From Lentisphaeria bacterium (GTDB lineage: Bacteria > Verrucomicrobiota > Lentisphaeria > Victivallales > Victivallaceae), in assembly GCA_022009855.1 (NCBI GenBank), contig CP091727.1, positions 4,216,001 to 4,280,000 of the forward strand: a stretch of 64,000 nt of DNA, written 5' to 3'. Made by a program: the position numbers and the translations under genes. Of the stretch, positions 47,489-58,086 are shown in pieces (the stretch's first letter is position 1; each line of letters begins with the position of its first letter). The notes under the pieces were generated by a model. It was not told where the DNA came from, made no database searches, and saw only the letters and a program-made list of their open reading frames with translations.

Positions 47489-48319
47489 CTACCAGTCGAG
47501 CACGTTCACTCCCTTCCGGAAATAGTGGCGGTGGAAGTTCCGCATCGTTGCACAGAGGGAATCGAGCGTGAATCCGCAGTCCGGATTGTGTTCGAGATAA
47601 CAGGCGAGCATCCGCCGCCCCTCCTCCGCCGGGAGCTGCATGTCGCCGAGGATGGTGTAGAGGTCGAAGGCGATCGCGCGCTTCATCCGGAAGCCGAAGA
47701 CGATCCGGCAGCGGGCGACGTCGATCCAGAAGACCTCCATCGTCCCCTCAGGACGGAGCCGCCAGAGGATGTTCCGGGGGTGGATCGCCTTGTGGAAGAA
47801 GTTGTTCCGGTGGAGTTTCGCCAGAATCGGCATATTGATGCGCCAGAACTCTTCGCGCAGTTTCCGATCTTCGCGGAAGGGGCCGCCGGGCATGAAGCTC
47901 CGACCGTCCCGGGTGCCTTCGAGAAACTCGGTGATGAAGAAGGAGTCGTGCAGGTGGCAGAAGGTGCGCCGCTCCCCGAAGGCCAGCACCTTCGCCGCGG
48001 GCACGTCGAGCTGATAGAGCACCTGATAGTTACGGAACTCCCGCGCCGGGAGCGAGAGATCGAACCAGTAGCGCCACGGTTTCTTGCCGTGGCAGATTTT
48101 ATAGACCGCGGTCATGCCGCCCGCCTCCTGCGGCAACGGCATTTTCCACACCTCTTTTCCGCCGGTCCGGCTCAGCAGGGAATCTTCGCAGCGCAGTTCG
48201 GGGTGTTCGTTGATGTAGGCGAGTCCCTTCTCGAATCCGGGGGCCGTCCAGTTGCGGTAGTAGAGAAAATTGAGCGGCAGCCGGAACACGGAGCGCTCAC
48301 CCGGCAGTTTCCATTTCAT
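47489..48319 (-). CDS. lipopolysaccharide-kinase-like protein (WaaP/KdkA/InaA family)
   Basis: 276 residues, intact. Eukaryote-like kinase fold: VYKICHGKKPWRYWF (lysine position), SFFITEFLEGTRDG, NNFFHKAIHPRNILWR (catalytic loop) and VFWIDVARCRIVF (metal-binding D). Would phosphorylate heptose or Kdo of lipid A core. ATG 48319 follows AGGG; a start at 48334 is possible. Supports a Gram-negative envelope. Confidence 0.8.
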   Translation of the reverse strand: MKWKLPGERSVFRLPLNFLYYRNWTAPGFEKGLAYINEHPELRCEDSLLSRTGGKEVWKMPLPQEAGGMTAVYKICHGKKPWRYWFDLSLPAREFRNYQVLYQLDVPAAKVLAFGERRTFCHLHDSFFITEFLEGTRDGRSFMPGGPFREDRKLREEFWRINMPILAKLHRNNFFHKAIHPRNILWRLRPEGTMEVFWIDVARCRIVFGFRMKRAIAFDLYTILGDMQLPAEEGRRMLACYLEHNPDCGFTLDSLCATMRNFHRHYFRKGVNVLDW

Positions 48320-48478
48320 GCTTTTACCCTGCATCCCTTCTCACCGGCCCGGCGTGGGAAATCCGCCCGGCCTCTCTCTGATCCGGGATAAAAAGTAGCA
48401 TGGTTTTGCCGTTTTTCAATCGTTCATCTGCCAAAATCGCAGTTCATTTGAGGGGAAAGCAACCTCCACCGGAAGAAC

Positions 48479-48506
48479 TTGACATCCACCGCCTCCATGC
48501 TATATT
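48479..48506 (+). promoter_or_regulatory. promoter of TM2 cassette 1
   Basis: TTGACA, 16 bases, TATATT (48501-48506). Exactly repeated in front of cassette 2 (49214-49241) and cassette 3 (50008-50035). In copies 1 and 2 an inverted repeat CCTCCATGC/GCATGGAGG spans the -10 and the ribosome-binding site, a possible operator. Confidence 0.7.
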
Positions 48507-48537
48507 TCAGTATACGAAAAAGCATGGAGGTGTTTTT

Positions 48538-49023
48538 ATGAAAACGAATTGTCCGCATTGCGGCCAGCATTTTGAAGTGGAAGAAGAACTCACCAGGCGG
48601 AGCGTGGAATGCTCCTCCTGCGGCAAATTGTTCACGATCTCCGCACCGGAACCGACCAAGCGCTGCCCGATGTGCGGGGAAGAGATCCTCGCCGTCGCGA
48701 AAAAGTGCAAGCATTGCGGCGAATACCTCGACGACTCCAATCGACCGGTGCAGAAAAAGAGCCGGGTGGTGTTTATCCTGCTCGGGTTGTTCTTCGGCGG
48801 TCTGGGGATCCATAATTTTTATATTGGCAGAACCGTAAGAGGGATACGGGAAGCGCTGACGGGTATTTTTTGCTGCATTTTCTTTGGAATTCCAATTTTA
48901 AATGGTGCTACATTTGATGATATAGGCGGTCTGATGCTAGGAGTCTTCGGAGTTTTCGGCCTCTGGATATTGTGGGAAATTTTCACCACCACGCAGGATG
49001 CGGCAGGAAACCCATTGAAATAA
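48538..49023 (+). CDS. TM2-domain membrane protein with double zinc ribbon, copy 1
   Basis: 161 residues. Two zinc ribbons: CPHCGQHFEV...CSSCGK (residues 5-29) and CPMCGEEILAVAKKCKHCGEY (residues 43-62, given in part as CPMC and CKHCGEY). The TM2 domain is FILLGLFFGGLGIHNFYIGRT followed by a second helix; GGLGIHNFYIG is the TM2 hallmark. C-terminus LWEIFTTTQDAAGNPLK. Predicted inner membrane with a cytoplasmic metal-binding end. Function unknown; TM2 proteins are thought to act as small accessory membrane proteins. Confidence 0.85.
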   Translation: MKTNCPHCGQHFEVEEELTRRSVECSSCGKLFTISAPEPTKRCPMCGEEILAVAKKCKHCGEYLDDSNRPVQKKSRVVFILLGLFFGGLGIHNFYIGRTVRGIREALTGIFCCIFFGIPILNGATFDDIGGLMLGVFGVFGLWILWEIFTTTQDAAGNPLK

Positions 49024-49044
49024 AAATCAACAATCATTGTTGAC

Positions 49045-49078
49045 ACCTCCCGATCAGGAAAAGGTCGGGAGGTTTTTT
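49045..49078 (+). terminator. terminator hairpin, cassette 1
   Basis: ACCTCCCGA (49045-49053) pairs with TCGGGAGGT (49065-49073), then TTTTTTC. The 3' arm GGGAGG is also positioned as ribosome-binding site for the ATG at 49080. Same in cassettes 2 (49839-49872) and 3 (50596-50629). Confidence 0.7.
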
Positions 49079-49079
49079 C

Positions 49080-49217
49080 ATGGGTCTGAATCTGGGTGTC
49101 ATGTCGGCGGCAATCCGGCTTGACGTGTCGCAGTACCGCAAGGAGTTGTCCGGGGTCGAGAACACCAGCTCGAATACGTTCAAACGGATCGCCAGCGCCG
49201 CCGACGAAAGAACTTGA
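49080..49217 (+). CDS. 45-residue stub resembling a phage tape-measure N-terminus, cassette 1
   Basis: Starts MGLNLGVMSAAIRLDVSQYR, then KELSGVENTSSNTFKRIAS. This kind of opening is common in phage tail tape-measure proteins. It stops abruptly at a TGA that lies inside the -35 box of the next cassette's promoter. Either a remnant of a deleted phage gene carried along by duplication or a real small product. Confidence 0.45.
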   Translation: MGLNLGVMSAAIRLDVSQYRKELSGVENTSSNTFKRIASAADERT

Positions 49218-49272
49218 CATCCACCGCCTCCATGCTATATTTCAGTGTACGAAAAAGCATGGAGGTGTTTTT

Positions 49273-49820
49273 ATGAAAACGAATTGTCCGCATTGCAGCC
49301 AGCATTTTGAGGTGGAAGAGGAACTCACCGGGCGAAGCGTGGAATGCTCCTCCTGCGGCAAACCGTTCACGATCTCCGCACCGGAACCGACCAAGCGTTG
49401 CCCGATGTGCGGGGAAGAGATCCTCGCCGTCGCGAAAAAGTGCAAGCATTGCGGCGAATACCTCGACGACTCCAATCGACCGGTGCAGAAAAAGAGCCGG
49501 TCCGCGTATGTTCTGCTTTGCCTTTTTTGGGAGGAATCGGTGCGCACAATTTCTATATTGGGCAAATGTGGCGTGGTTTGGTAAAAATAGCTTTGTTTTT
49601 AGCTGCAAATGTTCTTTTTCTGCAACGAAATGATATTGCATTCGGATATGGTACAATGATTGCTTTTCTGAATGGGGTATGGGTTATAATGGAACTTTTT
49701 CCTGATCCCAATAATAAGGAGTCCATAAAAAACGCCACGCTATGGCAATGTATAGCGCTTGGTATTTTCATTGTACTTGCAGCAATCGTTTTTTATATGC
49801 ATTTTTTCGGAATAATATAA
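49273..49820 (+). CDS. TM2 zinc-ribbon protein, copy 2 (frame broken once)
   Basis: Same zinc ribbons as copy 1, then a frame change near 49520. In the next frame GGIGAHNFYIGQMWRGL carries the TM2 motif and two further helices follow (IAFLNGVWVIMELF, GIFIVLAAIVFYMHFFGII). The C-terminal half differs strongly from copies 1 and 3, so this copy has diverged by replacement rather than by point mutation alone. About 180 residues. Confidence 0.75.
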
Positions 49821-49873
49821 ATTCCATCCCTTGTTGACACCTCCCGATCTGGAAAAGGTCGGGAGGTTTTTTC

Positions 49874-50011
49874 ATGGGTCTGAATCTGGGTGTCATGTCC
49901 GCGGCAATCCGGCTTGACGTGTCGCAGTACCGCAAGGAGTTGTCCGGTGTCGAGAACACCAGCTCGAATACGTTCAAACGGATCACCGGCGCTGTAGCCG
50001 GAAGAGTTTGA
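49874..50011 (+). CDS. 45-residue tape-measure-like stub, cassette 2
   Basis: MGLNLGVMSAAIRLDVSQYR, KELSGVENTSSNTFKRI, then a different end (TGAVAGRV). The TGA (50009-50011) again lies within the next promoter's -35 (50008-50013). Same length as the cassette 1 stub. Confidence 0.45.
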   Translation: MGLNLGVMSAAIRLDVSQYRKELSGVENTSSNTFKRITGAVAGRV

Positions 50012-50066
50012 CATCTGACACCTTTATGCTATATTTCATAAGATGGAATTGCATGGAGGTGTTTTT

Positions 50067-50573
50067 ATGAAAACGAATTGTCCACATTGCGGCCAGCATT
50101 TTGAAGTGGAAGAAGAACTCGCCGGGCAGAGCGTCAAATGTTCCTCCTGCGGCAAACCGTTCACGATCTCCGCACCGGAACCGACCAAGCGCTGCCCGAT
50201 GTGCGGGGAAGAGATCCTCGCCATCGCGAAAAAGTGCAGATACTGCGGCGAATACCTCGACGAATCCAATCAACCGGTGCAGAAAAAGAGCCGGACAGTG
50301 TTTATTCTGCTTGGGTTGTTCTTCGGCGGTCTGGGGATACATAACTTTTATATCGGCAGAACTGTAAGAGGGTTATGTGAGGCACTGGTTGGGGTCATCG
50401 GTTTTATCAACCTGGGAATTTGTTTTTCTAACAAGGTTACTCATAATTCATTACAGCAACCTGTACCGCCAGCTAATAATATAAGTGGCGTGTTGTTAGG
50501 AGCACTCGCCCTCTGGATATTGTGGGAAATTTTCACCACCTCGCAAGATGCGGCAGGAACCCCATTGAAATAA
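50067..50573 (+). CDS. TM2 zinc-ribbon protein, copy 3
   Basis: 168 residues, intact. Zinc ribbons as in copy 1 with small changes (AGQSVKC, AIAKKCRYCGEYLDESNQ). TM2 motif FFGGLGIHNFYIGRT. A longer loop, PVPPANNISGVLLG, lies before the last helix. Ends LWEIFTTSQDAAGTPLK, nearly the copy 1 tail. Confidence 0.85.
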   Translation: MKTNCPHCGQHFEVEEELAGQSVKCSSCGKPFTISAPEPTKRCPMCGEEILAIAKKCRYCGEYLDESNQPVQKKSRTVFILLGLFFGGLGIHNFYIGRTVRGLCEALVGVIGFINLGICFSNKVTHNSLQQPVPPANNISGVLLGALALWILWEIFTTSQDAAGTPLK

Positions 50574-50630
50574 AAAATCAACAATCATTGTTGACACCTC
50601 CCGATCTGGAAAAGATCGGGAGGTTTTTTC

Positions 50631-50702
50631 ATGGGTCTGAATCTGGGTGTCATGTCCGCGGCAATCAAGCTGGGTAGTTCACAATACAGAGCGGGGTTCT
50701 GA
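50631..50702 (+). CDS. 23-residue stub, cassette 3
   Basis: MGLNLGVMSAAIKLGSSQYR then AGF and stop. The first 12 residues are as in the other stubs, and the rest is a different sequence family member. Too short to function as a phage protein; included because the start and hairpin are conserved. Confidence 0.3.
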   Translation: MGLNLGVMSAAIKLGSSQYRAGF

Positions 50703-50854
50703 TCCGCAACAAATCACGGAAACTCGGAGAAGCGGGCGAAATCACTTGCAAAACCATCGATTCCGCTGTATAGTTCGCGCGTTGCTGCTTTCCGAAGTGG
50801 CAACGCGGAACATTTCCGGAACAGATCAACTTCAATCGGGATTTTCTCTTTACC

Positions 50855-51698
50855 TTGGCTCAGATTCATTTTTTTCATTCGCTCCGGCGGGCATGGCTCC
50901 TGCTGTCGCTCCTCGCCGCGCTCCCCCTCGCCGCCGCAACGGAATCCGGAACGCCTCCCCGGCGGATCCTCTCCACCACCACCGCCGGAACCGCGCTCCT
51001 CATCGAACTCGGCGCCGCCGGTGAACTCGCCGCCATCGACCGCTACGGCAAAATCGTCCCCGGCACCGAACACGCCGCAGAAGTCGGCCGCGGCAGCGCC
51101 CTCTCCGCCGAACGGGTCCTGCTGCTCGAAATCGATCTCGCCGTCATCTGGTATTACCAGCACAGCCTGCAATCCCTCTTCCGCCGCATGAACATCCCCA
51201 CCTTCATCGTGCCGCCGCTGCGCTGCGACAACTATCCCGATGTGGTCGAGGCGCTCGGGAAACGGATCGGACGCGCGGAAAAAGCGGCGGAAATCGCCGC
51301 CAGGTTCCGCCGCCTCATCCGCGAGCTGGAGCAAAACGCCCCCGCACGCCGCACCCGTGTCTATCTCGAACTTTACTCCCCCTGCCGGAGCGCCGGCAAC
51401 GAATCCCTACGCCGGCGACCTTCTCCGCCTCTCCGGCGGCGAAAACGTCGTATCCTCCCTGCAGCGCTCCGGCACCGTCTCCGCCGAAGCGATCATCCAC
51501 GGCGACCCGGAAGTGATCTTTGTCGTCGACGGCTTCACCTCCCCGATGAACTCGCCAGACGCAGCGGCTGGGGCGAAATCTCCGCCGTCCGCAACCGGCG
51601 GGTCTTCACGATCGATCGCAAATACCTCGTTCCCGGTTACGATCCGGCTGGCGCCATCCGGGAGATGTCGCTGCATCTCCACTCCCCGGAAACAGTGA
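50855..51698 (+). CDS. periplasmic iron/cobalamin-type substrate-binding protein (frame broken)
   Basis: Binding protein of ABC uptake for siderophore, haem or cobalamin. Signal-like N-terminus (AWLLLSLLAALPLAAATE), then RRILSTTTAGTALLIELGAAGEL, DRYGKIVPGTEHAAEVGRG, LPS-like central VYLELYSPC and, after an indel near 51395, GDLLRLSGGENVVSSLQRSG and PEVIFVVDGF. A second indel near 51545 precedes RRVFTIDRKYLVPGYDPAGAI. The start is uncertain (TTG 50855 is the best open). About 280 residues. No permease or ATPase follows. Confidence 0.75.
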
Positions 51699-51740
51699 GC
51701 CGCCCCTCCCCTCTCGGAAACGGGACGGCTCAGTTTTCTC
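51696..51740. terminator. terminator between binding protein and clpC
   Basis: TGAGCCG (51696-51702) pairs with CGGCTCA (51726-51732) with C/G pairing inside, then GTTTTCTC. Its first three bases are the binding-protein stop codon. The flanking genes converge. Confidence 0.6.
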
Positions 51741-51751
51741 TATTGCGCTGT

Positions 51752-54293
<2,542 letters not shown>

Positions 54294-54400
54294 GATTGCA
54301 CCTCCTCATCGATATCGGTAATATACAGTGCAAAACCGCGTTGTCAATCTTGAAATCCGGCCTGCCGCACGGCATATTAAAAAAAAGGAACGATTCAGCA

Positions 54401-55484
54401 ATGTCGGATAAAAGAAAAAAGCGGTCGCCGCACTCTCCGGCGGCGTCGACTCCTCCACAGCCGCCGCACTCGCCCTGGAGGCCGGTTACGAGGTCGTCGG
54501 CGCAACGCCCCGGCTGCGCCACCCGGACCCGAAATTTTCCGCCGCCCAGGTGTGCGCTTCGAAAAATGATGAGGCCGCCGTCGAACAGGTGTGCCGGGCG
54601 CTGGGAATCGCCCACCGCTATCTTGACGAATATCCGGCATTCGAAGCGGAGATCCTCCGCCCCGCCGCCGAAGAGTACGCCGCCGGACGCACCCCCAATC
54701 CCTGCTGCCGGTGCAATCCTGGAATCAAATTCGGCAAACTGATCGAATTCGCCCGCTCCATCGGCGCGGAACGGATCATCACCGGGCACTATGCGAAACT
54801 TTCGCGCCGTCCCGACGGCGTGTGCGAGCTGCGCCGCGGCGACGACCGCCGCAAGGATCAGAGCTACTTTCTCTACCGGCTCGGCCAGCGGGAACTTGCC
54901 ATGGCGGAGTTCCCGGTCGGCGCCATGGAGAAGGAGGCGGTCCGCGCCGTCGCCGCCCGTTACGGCTTCGTCACCTCCGACAAGCCGGACAGTCAAGACG
55001 CCTGTTTTCAGGTGCCGGGCGAATGTTTCAGCGAGACGCTCCGGAAGCTCTGCCATCTGCCCGCCCGGCCAGGCAGTTTTCCTCTATCGCGGCAAGATCG
55101 TCGGCCGTCACTCCGGAATCCACCAGTACACCATCGGCCAGCGCAAGGGGCTGAACGTCGCGCTCGGCGTCCCCGCCTACGTTGCGGCGATCGATCCGGT
55201 TTCGGGGGACATCACGCTGGAGACCAACCCGGAGGCGCTCCTCTCCGCCAGTTTCGTCCTCCGCGACCTCCACTGGCAGTCGGGGCGTGCGCCAGAGGAT
55301 GACGGGACACTCCTGGTGCAGATCCGCTACCGTTCTTCCGGCGAACCGTGCCGGCTCGAACAGTTTCCCGGCGGCTGCCGGGTGTTTCTGCCCGGCCGCC
55401 CGCGCCGTCACGCCGGGGCAGTCCGCCGTCTTCTACCGCGATGATCTGCTGCTCGGCGGAGGAGTGATCGACCATGCTGATTAA
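54401..55484 (+). CDS. mnmA: tRNA-specific 2-thiouridylase MnmA (frame broken three times)
   Basis: Thiolates U34 of tRNA. AALSGGVDSSTAAALAL is the PP-loop. RTPNPCCRCNPGIKFG holds the first cysteine and SQDACFQVPGE the second; then HSGIHQYTIGQRKGLN and a C-terminal beta barrel. Indels near 54420 (A run), 55070 and 55400. About 360 residues. It overlaps rlmH by 11 bases. Together with mnmG at 22127, both wobble-U34 steps are in this window. Confidence 0.92.
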
Positions 55485-55911
55485 GATCGTCGTCATCGGC
55501 CGGCTGAAGGACCGCGCGCTTCAGGCGCGCTGCGATGAGTTCGCCAAGTGGCTCGGCCCCTATGCAAAACTCGAAATCCGGGAACTGCCGGATTCCACCG
55601 TCGAGCGGGAGGGCAAAGCGATTCTCAAGGAGCTCGACCGGGAGCGGGGCGCCGCCGCCGTCGTGCTTTCGGAAGAGGGGCGGGAGTTCACCAGCACCGC
55701 CTTCGCCTCGGTGCTCGGCAATTTCAACCGCAAGGTGGTCTTCGTGATCGGTGGCCCCTACGGGCTGGATCCTGCGGTCAAAGCCCGCGCGGAGCTGCTC
55801 TGGTCGCTCTCGAAACTCACCTTCACCCATGAAATCGCCCGGTTTCTGCTCTTCGAGCAGCTCTTCCGCGCCTGCTCCATTCTCCGTGGAGGCAGTTACC
55901 ACAATCCGTAG
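55474..55911 (+). CDS. rlmH: 23S rRNA pseudouridine(1915) N3-methyltransferase RlmH
   Basis: SPOUT methyltransferase, 145 residues, intact. Core VFVIGGPYGLDPAVKARA (knot), SKLTFTHEIARFLLFEQLFRA (given in part) and C-terminus GGSYHNP, which is diagnostic. Overlaps the end of mnmA, so probably cotranscribed. Confidence 0.96.
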   Translation: MLIKIVVIGRLKDRALQARCDEFAKWLGPYAKLEIRELPDSTVEREGKAILKELDRERGAAAVVLSEEGREFTSTAFASVLGNFNRKVVFVIGGPYGLDPAVKARAELLWSLSKLTFTHEIARFLLFEQLFRACSILRGGSYHNP

Positions 55912-55929
55912 GGGAGTTCCGCGCCGTGG

Positions 55930-56898
55930 TCAATTCCGCGGAGGCATGGCGACGGAAGCACGCTCGTTGAGCCGGCAGGGCACCAGCGTGTCCCTTCCGA
56001 CCTGCCCGCCGTCGATCCGGCACTCCAGAATGTTCAACGCACAGCGGGCAAGCGCCGGAAAATCCTGCCCGATCGTGGTCTGCGGCGGGTCGAGGTATTC
56101 GGAAACCTCCGCCATCTCCCAACCGATCAGCGACACCTCCTCCGGCACTCTGGCGCCGCAGTAGCGGAGCGAATTCTGGACCGAGGCGGAACGACTCTCC
56201 CCCGTGCTGATCACCGCCGTCACGCCGGCATCGAGCAACTGGCGCACTGATCCATGCAGCTTCCAGCGGATGTCGCCGGGGTGAGCGATGAACTCCTCCC
56301 TGCTCTCCAGATTGAACCGCGCCAGCTCCCGCTCAAACGCGACTTTCCGGGTGCTGTTACAGTAGTCGGAAAGGGTTCCGTTGAGGATCAGACCGATTCT
56401 CCGATGACCGAATCCGGCTAGATGCCCCACCGCCAGCGACATTGCCTGATCCTCGTCGGAAAAGACTGAATAGACCTGATCGATATGCCGGGCGGAGTCG
56501 TTGATGCAGACCAGCGGAACCGCATTGCTCCGTCCGATCCGTTCGGCGAGCTGGCGACTGAAATCAAACGAGAGCATCCCGACGAGCGACCGCTCGTCGA
56601 GGACGTGAAGCTGGTCGGAGGAGACGATCTCCAACGGCCTCCCCCGCTCCGCCGCCTCCTGCCGGATGGCATTGAGCAGATTGATCGAATACCAGCGCAG
56701 TTCGATATCGGATTCCGGCAGAATCACCGCGATGGTCCGCCCGGCGGTGCGCGGCGCGTACCCCAGCTCATTGGCAATCCGGAATATCTCCGCCGCACGC
56801 TGCGACGAGATCTGCCCGGTGTGGTTCAATGCCCGGGAAACGGTCGACATTGACACGCCGACCCGTTCTGCAATCGCTTGAATTCCAGCGGATTTCAC
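55930..56898 (-). CDS. LacI-family transcriptional regulator
   Basis: 322 residues, intact. N-terminal HTH (GIQAIAERVGVSMSTVSRAL) and hinge, then the sensor (IAVILPESDIELRW, LSFDFSRQLAERIG, GHLAGFGHRRIGLILNG, DFPALARCALNILE). Divergent from the GH130/glycosidase/DUF5107 operon, which it most likely represses. Confidence 0.92.
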   Translation of the reverse strand: MKSAGIQAIAERVGVSMSTVSRALNHTGQISSQRAAEIFRIANELGYAPRTAGRTIAVILPESDIELRWYSINLLNAIRQEAAERGRPLEIVSSDQLHVLDERSLVGMLSFDFSRQLAERIGRSNAVPLVCINDSARHIDQVYSVFSDEDQAMSLAVGHLAGFGHRRIGLILNGTLSDYCNSTRKVAFERELARFNLESREEFIAHPGDIRWKLHGSVRQLLDAGVTAVISTGESRSASVQNSLRYCGARVPEEVSLIGWEMAEVSEYLDPPQTTIGQDFPALARCALNILECRIDGGQVGRDTLVPCRLNERASVAMPPRN

Positions 56899-56932
56899 TC
56901 TCTTCCTCCGCGAAGTTCATCCCTGTTTTCAA

Positions 56933-57084
56933 TGCCGGAAGACCTTTCCGGCACCTCTTCAAAAATAGCGTGGCATACTGGAAATTGCAACCTTTTTTGC
57001 ATTATTTTTGCATTCTTTTTGCTTTTTTTGCCTTTCGATTTTCCGGAAATGAGTTGTCTTCCGTGCCGGAAACTGGTACACTAT
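56933..57084. promoter_or_regulatory. LacI/GH130 control region with inverted repeat and phased T tracts
   Basis: TGCCGGAA (56933-56940) and TTCCGGCA (56946-56953) form an 8-bp inverted repeat, candidate operator. Four T5-7 tracts ending in GC lie at 56993, 57005, 57016 and 57023, spaced about 11, 11 and 9 bases, so this DNA should be curved. A probable promoter (TTGTCT...TACACT, near 57054-57082) follows and overlaps another TGCCGGAA. Confidence 0.5.
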
Positions 57085-57127
57085 CCTCAGGCAATCAGTT
57101 CGAACAACAAACAGAAAGGGTAATACC

Positions 57128-58084
57128 ATGCCGCAGTATAAGTCTCAATTGGTCCGCTTTGCCGGAAATCCGCTCTTCCGGCCGGAGGAGTTCCCGTACG
57201 GAATCGCCGATCAGGTGTTCAATCCCGGCCAGGTGATGACGCCGGACGGACGCACAATCCTGCTGCTCTCGGTGCTGCCGCGCGGCGAACGGCTCGCCCG
57301 CTGTCACGTGGCGGAGAGCAGCGACGGCATCCATTTCACCATTCACGAAAAACCGCTCTTCTCCGCCGACGACACCGCGTTCCCCGGGTTGGACAACCAC
57401 CCGATCGACTGCCGGATCACCTGGTTTCCGGAGGATGACTGCTACTACATCATCCGTCCGGGCGGAGACACCGACACCGGCACCATCGCCTTTCTCTACC
57501 GGACGAAGGATTTCATCACCGCCGAACCGATCGAAATCGTGGCGATGACCCACAACCGGGTGCCCTGCCTCTTCCCGGAGAAGATCAACGGGCAGTACGT
57601 CCGGTTCGACCGCCCCTACAGCGCGGGCGCTCCCTACGAAAAATCCTTCGCCAACATCTGGCTGTCGCGCTCTCCGGACCTGATCCACTGGGGAGAACAC
57701 CGACTGGTGCTCCGGCGCAACTGCACCCGCTGGTGCAACCTCAAGGTGGGGCCGACCGTGCCGATCCGCACCGAAAAGGGGTGGCTGGAGATCTTCCACG
57801 GCGTCCAGCAATGCTTCTCCAGCTGGCGTTACAGCATCGGCGCCGTTCTGCTCGATCTCGAAAATCCGGAAAAGGTGATCGGCCTCATGAACAGCTATCT
57901 GCTCACCCCCGAAACCGATTACGAACGGTTCGGCGTCGTGCCTGACGTGGTGTTCACCACCGGTGCGGTGGTGGAGCCGGAAAGCCGGGAGCTGCGCATC
58001 TACTACGGCGGTGCCGACACCTGCGTCAACCTCGCCACCGGCAACCTCGACGAAATCGTGGAAAACTGCCTGAAAGGAATCTGA
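57128..58084 (+). CDS. GH130 beta-mannoside phosphorylase/hydrolase-like enzyme
   Basis: 318 residues, intact. GNPLFRPEEFPYGIADQVFNPGQ at the N-terminus, DCRITWFPEDD, RFDRPYSAG and, at the end, YYGGADTCVNLATG. Same family as 13724 but distant in sequence; the residues around the active site differ, so a different substrate or mechanism is likely. Cytoplasmic. First gene of a three-gene operon. Confidence 0.9.
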   Translation: MPQYKSQLVRFAGNPLFRPEEFPYGIADQVFNPGQVMTPDGRTILLLSVLPRGERLARCHVAESSDGIHFTIHEKPLFSADDTAFPGLDNHPIDCRITWFPEDDCYYIIRPGGDTDTGTIAFLYRTKDFITAEPIEIVAMTHNRVPCLFPEKINGQYVRFDRPYSAGAPYEKSFANIWLSRSPDLIHWGEHRLVLRRNCTRWCNLKVGPTVPIRTEKGWLEIFHGVQQCFSSWRYSIGAVLLDLENPEKVIGLMNSYLLTPETDYERFGVVPDVVFTTGAVVEPESRELRIYYGGADTCVNLATGNLDEIVENCLKGI

Positions 58085-58086
58085 AG

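Larger units (their letters stand above)
48479..50702 (+). repeat. three tandem TM2 cassettes
   Basis: Each unit has a promoter, a TM2 zinc-ribbon gene, a hairpin and a short open frame beginning MGLNLGVMSAAI. Periods are 735 and 794 bases. Promoters, N-terminal 75 codons and hairpins are near identical; membrane parts of the proteins have diverged, and the third short frame is shorter and different. Confidence 0.85.

Noticed and set aside
48479..50702. CRISPR array
   Set aside because: Repeats are whole genes with periods over 700 bases, not short spaced repeats. No cas genes; no CRISPR seen elsewhere in the window.
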